A DNA stretch of 64,000 bases, from contig JANFAH010000020.1 of NCBI GenBank assembly GCA_024663395.1, positions 744,001 to 808,000 of the forward strand. The letters run 5' to 3'. Under the pieces are notes generated by a model. The model saw only the letters and a list, made by a program, of their open reading frames with translations. It was not told the origin of the DNA and searched no databases. The position numbers were made by a program, and so were the translations under genes. Of this stretch, positions 55,833-64,000 are shown piece after piece (the first letter of the stretch is position 1; the number at the start of each line of letters is the position of its first letter). This DNA is from Pisolithus tinctorius. Its lineage: Eukaryota; Basidiomycota; Agaricomycetes; Boletales; Pisolithaceae.

Positions 55833-57701
55833 GCAGCCATGTACTCCTTCACAGAACCAGTCATTCCAGGCCAGATGTAGTTGCAAGGCACAAGTTCCAA
55901 AGTCTTCTTCCAGCCAGGATGTCCTGTGACAGGGGTGTCATGGCACTTCTCCAGGCAGTGGATGCAGACAGTAGGTGGGACATAGACCTTTCTGGCACAC
56001 ACATAGAGGCCATCCTGGAGGACAGATCCTTTGGGTTGTGGGGTGACCTAGGAGGCTGACTTCAAAGTGATGACAAGGTCTGTATCCTCCCTGACCACCA
56101 GAGTGGAGGCAACTCTGGAAGGGTCCAGTAGTGTGACATCCTGATTATCTGTTTTTACCCCTTGCTCATGATCCTCCCAGCAGGATAGCACATCAACTGT
56201 GGCCATAGATGAGCCAGGCTTGTACACCAGCTTGTAGTTGAACCTGGAGAAGTATTGAGCCCATCATACCTGATGGTGATCCAGGTTCTGTGTCTTCATG
56301 AAGTACTGAAGGTTGGAATGATCTGTCCAGACCTCAAACTGGTAAGGGGTGGCCTCATGGTAATGGCACCATGTCTCCAGGGCACAGATGATGGCAAGCA
56401 TCTCCTTGTCAAAGACCTGGTAGTTTCATTTGGGGGGGGGACATAGAATGAGATTAAGAGGCAACAGGTCACCAGAGGTCAACCTTGCATTTCACAGAAA
56501 GGATGGCACTGGTTGCAAAGTCCAAGGCATCAGTTTCCAAGTGAAACTCATGATCTTGATCAGGGAAGGCAAGAACAGGGGTGGTGGTGAACATGAGCTT
56601 CAAGGCATTGAAGGCCTGTTGCTCCCTGGGACCCCAAGTCCACAGCTGATTCTTCCTAGTGAGGTTGTTGAGGGGACAGGCCATCTGAGCAAAGTCCTTG
56701 ATGAAGCACCTGTAGAAATTGGCCAGGCCTATGAAAGCTCATACTGAGTGAACCTTTGTTGGCACCAGCCACTCTGTTATGGCCTTAGCCTTGCCCTTGT
56801 CCATTGTGTCTCCATCAGTCCCTACTACCATGCCCAAGAACTCCACCTGCTTCTGTTTGAAGAAGCATTTCTCCAGTTTGATGAACAAGTCATTTTCCTC
56901 CAGCCTCCTCAAGACCTCCAGAATGATCCTATCATGTTTGGCTTCATCATCCATCCTGGTGAAGATCATGAGATCATTGATGTATGCCACTAGAATGTCC
57001 TCCATATCACCAAAGATGTCATTCATCATGTTTTGGGACATGGAGGGGGAGTTGCAGAGCCCGAAGTACATGATGAGTGGTTCATAGGTGCTCTTGTGAG
57101 TGACAAAAGCAGCTTTCTATTCATCACCCTCTTTGACATGAACACTGTTGTAACCCTAGTGGAGATCCATCTTAGTGAAGAGCTTGCAGCAAGCTGGGAG
57201 ATGAGGGGAAGTGGGTATGCATTTTTGACCATATGCTTGTTGAGGTAATGATAGTCCTGTACCATCCACTTTTTCCCATCCTTCTTGGGCATGAAGAACA
57301 TGGGGGAAGTCTGTGGGGATTTTGAGGGGTGGATGTATCCCTTTCATAGCTGATATTCAAGGAAATCTGAGACCTCCTTCTGTTCCTCAGTGAAGAGAGG
57401 GATGAGCCAACTGTGTTTGGGGGTGAAGGTGTCCTTCAAGTCAATGGCATGATCCCACAGTTTATGGAGGGGAATCCTTTCTGACTCTTCCTTGGAGAAG
57501 ACCTTGAGATACCTGTGATACTCTTTTGGAATGAGTTCCTCTGTGCTTCCTGCCCTGACCCTGGTGGAACAAAGCTTTGGGTAGAGATACTCCATGTCCT
57601 GAGCTTCCTGTTCCTCAGCCAACCTTTCCTTCCTAGTCCTTGGGGCAAGATTGTGACACTTGCAAGGGCACCAGAGCAACTTAACCTGCTTTGTCTCCCA
57701 G
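55833..57701 (-). pseudogene. G2 RT, RNase H and integrase zinc-finger part
   Basis: 57679-57344 is the protease-RT linker (EYHRYLKVFSKEESERIPLHK). RT follows in several frames: [44 protein letters not shown], then AYINDLMIF where YIDD is expected (AAT at 56976-56978), VEFLGMVVG. RNase H (FHLETDALDFATSAILS) near 56600-56470. The integrase HHCC region (DTPVTGHPGWKKTLEL...YIWPGM) near 55940-55840 ends at the G3 insertion. Multiple stops and indels. Confidence 0.85.
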
Positions 57702-58432
57702 TGTCAAGTCTGGGCCTACTCTGACCAACTCTGATGCTAGATAAGGTCTGGGGAGAGGTTTGGAAGCAAGTCCAACAGAAAGAACAGAACTCTGACTGGT
57801 GGAGTGTTGGCAGGAATGAAGTCTGCCAAGACAAAGGTGGAGTGGAGTGAGGGCATTGGGTTTAGCTTGTGCACTACCCCCTTGCATGATCTCAGCCCTC
57901 ATATTTCAGAGGGAGAGTACAGATGGAAAGTCAGAGGTAACTCCAACAGGCAGAAGATGGAGACAGAGGGAGTAGGAACTAAGTTGATATTTGTACTGAA
58001 GAACAGCAGAGTATGATACATGCTTTTATACTACTGAGGTACAGTAATCAGAATCAGAACTGACATATGGAGACTCATAAAATTTCAAGTAAAACTTCCT
58101 AGATGATGAATGAAGGGTAGACAGAGGACATACAAACAGGTAACATAGAACATCCCAAAAAGGGAACAGTCCAGGTGCTGGACCATGCAGTGCATGTGCT
58201 GTGGAGTACCTGACTGTGCACTGTCAGGGAGAAGTCTGAAGGGTAGTCACATGACTCCTCAGAGAATGGTCTGCATGGTCTGGTAGGAGAGCAGCACAAG
58301 TCCAACAGTAGTCAGAGCAGAGATGACTCATAAACATCAGGGGGTGGGCAGAGTTGGTGCAGAGTGAGTGAATGACTGGCAGAAAAGGGTGCAGAGTGAG
58401 TGAGGACTTAGGATGAATGCATGGTCATGACA
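57702..58432 (-). repeat. G1b 3' LTR (731 bp)
   Basis: TGTCATGACC at 58432 on the minus strand, ending TTGACA-like at 57702. The start region CAGTACAAATAT (near 57996) equals G1's CAGTACGAATAT with CpG lost. Polypurine tract at 58433-58450. Confidence 0.88.
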
Positions 58433-58623
58433 GTGCCCCCCCTTAGGGCCTGAACCCCTGAAGGCTGCATGTATGGAATGAGATCAACATGAGTTGATCA
58501 TTTTGAAATTAGTTGATGCCTCAAGGACCAGGGTTTAGCCACAGTGGAGCTCTGTTGGAGTTCAAAGAACCACTTAAAAACACATGTTAGGGTACTGAAC
58601 CCTTGTCCCTTCCTCCCATCATC

Positions 58624-58890
58624 ATGTCCTCCCAGCACCAGAGCAGAACCCCCCAACCAACCCCTGGCCATGTCCATGACTATTCCCAAGTCACAGATGA
58701 AGAACTAGTTGTCCTCACTGATGACTCCACTGACACTGAGTGGGAGAAGTCTGCAGAGAAGGCATGCTGACAAGAGGAGACTGAGTGGAGAGAGTGTGTG
58801 TGTGAGGCAGAGCACAAGGCCAAGCATGAGGAGACCAAGAGGTGGAAGGTGGAGGAGGAGTGGTTGGGGGCAGAGTGGAGGAAGAAGTGA
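58624..58890 (+). pseudogene. Antisense ORF fragment between G1b pol and its LTR
   Basis: ATG at 58624 after a pyrimidine-rich leader (CCCTTGTCCCTTCCTCCCATC). Reads TPGHVHDYSQVTDEELVVLT, DDSTDTEWEKSAEKAC, a TGA, then a charged helical stretch (EETKRWKVEEEW) to a stop near 58890. The style matches the N-terminal coiled-coil part of basidiomycete proteins that, from memory, can end in a cysteine-rich zinc cluster; any such end is lost here. It points opposite to pol and sits where G1 has only 45 bp. Confidence 0.5.
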
Positions 58891-61695
58891 AGTGAAGATG
58901 CATATTAAGGGCCTTTCCTAGAGAGCAGAAGTGTGAGATGAACTCAGGACCTCTGTTGGAGGTGACATTAGCAGGTACTCCATGCTTGGAGAAGACATGA
59001 GTAAGGAAGAGCTTAGTGAGTTCAGTGGAGGTGACAGAGTTGTGAGTGAGGATGAACACTGCTTGCTTTGAGAGGCAGTCCACTACCATGAGGATGGTGG
59101 AGTAACCATTGGAGTTGGGGAGGTGTTTGATGAAGTCCATGGAGATGGAGTTCCAAGGTCTCTCTGGGACAGGGAGTTGCTTCAGTAGACCATAGGGGTG
59201 GTGACATGGAGTTTTGCTCCATCCACAGGTGGTGCAGGACCTGATGTATTCTTTCACATCAGAACAGAGGTTAGGCCACACATAGTCTCTGCAGATGAGT
59301 TCTAGGGTGTGGTTTTGCCCAAAATGGCCTGCTAGAGGATGGTCATGCTTGAACCAAAGCACTCAAAGGTGGAGATCATCAATGTCAGGGACAAAGATGT
59401 GACCATCAAGGTGGAGTAGACTGTCAGAGTCCAGGGACCACCAAGGCTTAGTTGGAGTTGGGAGGTGGCTGGCAGAGACAGGGTCAGATGGTAGGGTGGA
59501 GATGATGTCGGAGTGCAAGCACTCAACATTGCAGACCATGGCAGCACAGAGCACAGGTGCCATGAGGGTAGTGGTATGGAGGGACAATGCGAGTTGCTCC
59601 TGTGTAAACACAGGGTGGAGATTGTGAGGATTTACCTGCACATAGTCCCTATCCCCCCCTTTTGGGTAGACATCCCAACATTGCATAAGTGCATTGGGTT
59701 TGGCTCCTAGGTGGCCAGGTCAGAAGTGGATGGAGAGGTTAAACTGTGAAAGGTATTCCAACCAGCAGGCCTGCTGATGAGTGAGAACCTTAGAGGTGGA
59801 AAAGTACTCAAGGTTTTTGTGGTCCATCACCACATCAACAGGTAAGGCAGAACATTCTAGGTAATGCTGCCAATGGCAGAAGGCCTCAAAGATAGCCAAC
59901 AGCTCCTTGTCATGGGTATCATAGTTGAGTTCTGGCATGGTCATGGTGTGGGAGTAGAAAGTGACTGGATGGAGTTCACCATTGGAGCAGGTGAGCAACA
60001 GAATGCCAGCAATGGCATAGTTGGAGGTGTTGGTTTCAACTGTAAGTGGAGCATCAGGAACCCAGTGAGTGAGAATAGGAGCAGAGCTGAAGGCATCCTT
60101 CAGGTGGAGGAAAGTGGAGTGGCATGCCTCAGAAAAGTTCCAAGGAGCACCCTTTTGTGTGAGGTGAGCAAGTGGAATGATGATGTCAGAGTAGTTATTA
60201 ATGAATTGTCTGTAGAAGTTTGTGAAACCAAGGAAGGACTGGATGTCTTGCACCTTCCACAGCTCAGGACAGTCATGGACTGCCTGAACCTTCTCAGTGG
60301 ACATGGTGAGACCAGAGGGAGAAAGAACATAACCAAGGTACTTGATGGAGTTGGAGTGAAACTTGCACTTCTCTGGCTTGGCATAGAGACCATGCTTTTG
60401 AAGGTGGCAGAGTACCTCTTTTACATGTTCACAGTGCAACTCCATGCCCTGTGAATAAATTAGGATGTCATTGAGGTATACCACAGTGCAGACATCAAGC
60501 ATGTCTGCAAAGATGCTGTTGACAAAATGCTGGAAAGCTGCAGGCATGTTAGTCAGACTGAATGGCATTACCCACCACTTGTAAGAACCATAATGAGTGC
60601 AGAAAGCTGTTTTCCATTCATCTCCATCTGTGATGCAGACTAGGTGATAGGCATGGCAGAGGTTGGTCTTGGTGTAGACTTTAGTGTGGCTTGGAGAGTT
60701 GAGTAAGTCAGAGATGAGCAGCAGTGGATAGCAATCTTTTTTCATGATTTTGTTGAGTCCTTGATAGTCTATGCAGAGGTGGAGTGGACCATCTTTCTTC
60801 TTTGTGAAGAGTACAGGGGCACCATGAGCAGAGGTGGACTGCTTGATGAAACTGTAGCCAAGATGCTTGTCAATGAAGGTGTGGAGAGCTTCAAGCTCTG
60901 GCAGAGACAGAGAGTAGATTGTGCCAATGGGCAGAGAAGCTCCTTCCTCGAGGTCAATCTTGAGATTGAACAAGTGGTGTGGTGGAAGCTCAGTAGCCTT
61001 GTCTTTACTAAAGACATCAGCAAACTCATGATACTCAGGAGGGACCAAGGAGAGGTCAGGAGGCAGAGAAGAAGCAGAGGATGCACAAAGATTCACATCA
61101 TCAGTGGAGAGCTGTAAGTGGAACTGCCTAGAACCAGGGAGAGCACAGGCTCTGACATACGCAGCAGCATTGATGAGTGAGATGAGCAGAGCAGAGCATG
61201 GCAAGTCAGTCAGAGTTGCAGATGGAGCTGCAGATGGAGTGGAGGGTGTTGGATCTGGAGTGGAGGTCACAGTGGAAGGTGACAAAGGCACCTGGGCTGT
61301 CAGCATTCCCTGTAATGATGGTTTGAACAATATACTGCCCAGTACCCAGTCAATCAATGGATTGAAGCAGTTGAGCCAGTTGTGTCCTAACACCAGCAAA
61401 CATGAAGAATCCAACAGAGTAACATAAAATGAAATGGAGTTGACATTGCTGGAAGGAAAGCAGAGGGAAAGATCTACTTCTTGGGAAATGACAGCATTTG
61501 TACTACCATCAAACAATTGGAGTGGAATTGGTGGAGAAACAGAGGAAACAGGAATAGCATATTTTTTGATTATGGATGGGTCTACAAAACAATGAGAAGA
61601 GCTGGAATTGATCAATGCAGAAACAGTATCAACAGAATAATCAAGAAGAGTTACAGATGGAAGTAAAGAATTGGGACTAGAGAGAGCAGATGTTG
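58883..61695 (-). pseudogene. G1b protease-RT-RNase H-integrase relic
   Basis: 61615-59720 aligns with G1 from the protease (SSSHCFVDPSIIKKY) through RT (VVYLNDILIYS; the catalytic Asp is AAT at 60470-60472) and RNase H. 59686-59363 and 59362-58883 cover the integrase zinc finger and core (RSCTTCGWSK, SMDFIKHLP, SNRGPEF) and stop at LHFTS. Arginines of G1 are repeatedly His, Cys, Gln, Trp or TGA here (e.g. HLRVLR becomes HL-stop-VLW). It keeps KHGLYAK with the three residues that G1 lacks. Confidence 0.9.
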
Positions 61696-63524
61696 TGAGT
61701 CAAAGTGTGGAAAGGTGGTATAAACCAAACAAATTCAACACAACAGACAAATAAGAGTGAGTGGTGGTTTGCCTCTGCAGAATCTGGAGTGCAGAAAAAA
61801 CCTAAATGTGGGGGGGAACTTCTAGTAGAGGTGCTCCTGGTGCAAGTTGTTGATGAGTTATGCAGGAGAGGATGAATGAACACTGATTGAGAAGGGGATG
61901 CTGAACAGAGCAGGGGTGTTCAGCTGAAAGGACTCCTAGTGCAAGTTGATGTCAAGTTGTGCAGGAGTAGTGGGATGACTAAGCAAATACTGCTGACTAA
62001 GCATGGGGTGGACTGCAGATGATGAAGGCAGATAGACTCTTCTGAATGAGCCTCAACTTCCAAGTATACAAATGATGACAGATAGACCCCTTCATGGAGC
62101 CTCAACTGTTGATGACAAGTTATGCTGGGAAGAACTGAACAGACTGACTGAATGCTTCTTGATTGCTTGGGGGTGTAGCTAAGTACATGGGGGGTTTATA
62201 TACTGTGGGGGGAATGCAGCTTGTGACAAACAAGGCACAAACACTTGGTAAGTAATGAGTAAGGACTGAGTAATCATGATGAGTAAGTGAGAAATGAAAA
62301 GTAAGCAAGTAAAGAAGATTGGTAAGTATTGGCAATGAATGAGTCAAGGATAGTCAAAATATCACAGAATGAGTCAAATAGAGTCAGAAACTGAGTAAGT
62401 GCACTGATATCACATTAGGGGGTGGTGATGCAAGTCAGATCTTGGCAGAGACATCTCTAGATCCAAAGATGGCATGACAGATGGGCAGTGTTTCCAGATA
62501 GGGAAGTATTAATTCCAGAATTGAAGGGCATGGGTCAGGTGTCAAAGGGGGCTAGGGCATTGGGGGTCTGTGGGGCAATGGGAGCATAAGTGATCATGTC
62601 TCCCACCCTTTCATCCTCTCAGTGAAGTTAACAAAAACTTCATGAATGGGGCTCTGATGGAGGAGGAGGAGAAGGGGGGGACATCTTCTGCTGGATCTTG
62701 CAGTAGGAAGGCAAGATGCATGTCATACTCATCATGGATGTGATCAGGGAGGCTGGAGAACAGTAGATTATGCTGCAGCTGTTGCAATGTGGGAAGAATG
62801 ATGGATGAGATTGGAATAAAGATGGTGCAGGGAGCAGGGAGGAACAATCCATATGCTTCACCAACTGGGGAGACCAAAATGACCACATAAGACCTTTCTA
62901 ACCAAGTGACAGACCTGAGGCAACCAAAGAATGTCCTTCTGGAAGTCATACTGACAAGGAGAACATGCTGACCAAGCTGCATGGGATGGGATGGGGCTGA
63001 CAATGATGGGATGAACCAGGGGGCTTCAGGACAAAAGCTGGTGGGAATGCCTGGCAGATATACATAGCCACTGTCTCTGGTGAATGAGACAAGCAAGATG
63101 ATCAACAAAGAGGTGGCCATGATTGATGGACTTAGCAAAATGAGCATCTGATGGATGGAGTGCTGTAGAAATGTGTAGGGTGTGAGGATCCTCTCCAAAT
63201 TTGGAAGGCAGAATCGTGTGACTGAGCACTTTGAGCAAGTGTGAGAACAGAGTCAATATCTTTGGAAATGGTGGAGATATGACAAAAACCGGAATGCCAT
63301 ACATGGGCACTAAAAACTTTTAATGCATGCTTAACTCACTTCCTCTTTTCTCTTTAGCACTGACAACTTGTTCTTGTGTGAAGGATGACTGCTTATGTCC
63401 AGCAGTCTTTCTATGCATGAGGCCTTTGGTCTTCATCTGCATGGCATGGGCATTGTGCACAACTCATCAATGAGTTAGGCAGAGTCAGCTGTAACCATGT
63501 CCACAACACCTTTGGTGTGTGACA
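61696..63524 (-). mobile_element. LX LTR copy B, inserted in G1b gag-pol junction
   Basis: 1829 bp, minus start TGTCACACACC (63524), minus end TTTGACTCA (61696). Flanking CAACA-type bases suggest a 5-bp target duplication, but the exact 5' boundary is ambiguous by 3 bp relative to copy C. G1 homology resumes on both sides (CATCTGCTCT). TATATAAA on the minus strand near 62202. Confidence 0.85.
62611..63298 (-). pseudogene. ORF inside the LX U3 region, copy B
   Basis: Starts with ATG (MYGIPVFVISPPF, about 63298) and is frameshifted near 63110 into the 63198-62611 frame, which carries YLPGIPTSF, QLGQHVLLVSMTSRR, GLFLPAPCTIFIPISSIILP and HDEYDMHLAFLLQD. This copy is the only one preserving the likely initiator ATG. 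Function unknown. Confidence 0.5.
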
Positions 63525-64000
63525 ACATGTTGAGTCAGATGTCCAGTTGTGCACAGTTGGGATCAATGCTTCCTCCAGGCTGTGCAAGCTCCCTGGAGGA
63601 GCAGACTAATTTTTTGGCTCTGCCTTCTCCACAGGTGGAGTTCCAGCCACAGCTGCACAGGCTTTGGCTGTGTGAGAGGTAGACTTGGGACAGTCCTTAG
63701 CAGAGTGGCCAGCCTTGCCCCAGAAGAGGCAGAGGTTGTTTTTCATCCTTCACTGGCATTCAGTGGAGGTGAGTTTTCCATCCTTGCCCAGAAGGTGAGC
63801 AATCTTGGACTTGGGCAGATCTTTCTGTTTGCCCTTGCCCTTGGTGTCAGGCTTTGGAGCAGAGGCAGAGGATGATGATTTAGACTTGTTGTCAGAGCTG
63901 GAAGACTGCCACTTGTCAGTGGTGGACTTGGTGGTGCACAAAATTTCTGCTTTACATTCCCAGTAGCATGCATCAATAGTTTGGGCAAGTTTGTGGAGTT
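63525..64000 (-). pseudogene. G1b Gag C-terminus and frameshift site
   Basis: The frame from 63941 reads HLLGKDGKLTSTEC like G1 HLLGKDGKLTAAERL. The zinc knuckle is damaged (CLFW in place of CLFC, about 63725). gag ends at TAG 63608-63606 directly after AAAAAAT (63615-63609), with the same 8-nt spacer, 9-bp stem (63600-63592 with 63579-63571) and 12-nt loop as G1. Confidence 0.85.

Larger units (their letters stand above)
36669..57701 (-). mobile_element. G2: outer gypsy chromovirus of a three-level nest, 5'-truncated
   Basis: The minus-strand element is represented by 36669-38278 and 55833-57701; everything between is G3 with its own insert. Removing G3 and one copy of GCAGC rejoins the integrase zinc-binding region (reading ...KEYMAAC.HC). 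The high-coordinate side is cut by the G1b LTR at 57702, so gag, protease and the 5' LTR are missing. Stops include TAA as well as TGA, indicating greater age than G4. Confidence 0.88.
57702..64000 (-). mobile_element. G1b: old, CpG-depleted relative of G1, interrupted by LX copy B
   Basis: The minus-strand 3' LTR (57702-58432), polypurine tract, truncated pol and gag match G1 in order. The 5' part lies beyond the window. In an aligned 300-bp stretch I count about 20 CpG in G1 (20461-20760) and 2 in G1b (59401-59700). The integrase tail and chromodomain are missing, replaced by about 410 bp of foreign sequence. Confidence 0.9.

Noticed and set aside
59864..60454. 196-codon plus-strand ORF
   Set aside because: Antisense shadow of the G1b RT relic.

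Overview
The window looks like repeat-rich heterochromatin of a mushroom-forming basidiomycete (Agaricomycetes). The evidence is the mix of Ty3/gypsy chromoviruses, Ty1/copia elements, a DUF6570-type Helitron relic, short GT-AG introns of about 40-60 nt, and a PP6/Sit4-like phosphatase pseudogene. I cannot name the species. Nearly everything is a transposable element or a decayed gene; I see no convincingly intact host gene. Element labels (G1-G5, K1, K2, LX) are mine; all alignments and counts were done by eye.

Layout. 1-3000: G1-type LTR pieces around a truncated LX LTR (LX = a 1.8 kb LTR family with an ORF in U3). 3147-6544: Helitron Rep/helicase N-terminal relic (-) split by LX copy C. 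6891-8038: unrecognised coding relics (+). 8494-12990: gypsy G5 relic (-) split by truncated copia K2 (+). 14554-15809: PP6-like phosphatase pseudogene (-) with introns. 16219-22953: nearly complete chromovirus G1 (TSD TACAC). 23377-28448: nearly complete copia K1 (TSD GTGTC). 28454-36668: low-repeat stretch with broken hypothetical genes and a Tc1-like scrap. 36669-57701: three-level nest, gypsy G2 (-) containing G3 (-; TSD GCAGC), which contains G4 (+; TSD GCGG). 57702-64000: old G1-type copy G1b (-) with LX copy B inserted.

Three points stand out. (1) G4 carries an antisense, apparently intron-containing gene between pol and the 3' LTR. Its cysteines match the fungal Zn(II)2Cys6 spacing C-x2-C-x6-C-x7-C-x2-C-x6-C. 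G1b has a different antisense ORF fragment in the equivalent place. (2) G1 and K1 are each saturated with their own CpG-containing word (CTCCG in G1, ATTCCG in K1), in LTRs and coding DNA alike, which resembles target sites of element-specific recognition. (3) Damage is dominated by CpG to TpG/CpA change: in-frame stops in the younger elements are all TGA, and three RTs have YxDD changed to YxND, consistent with loss of a CpG across the catalytic codon.

Expression signals are unusually readable. G1 has a -1 frameshift cassette (heptamer, 8-nt spacer, 9-bp stem) conserved in G1b. G1 and G3 show Tf1-type self-priming complementarity between the mRNA 5' end and the PBS. K1's PBS matches the anticodon region of initiator tRNA-Met, as in Drosophila copia and Ty5.
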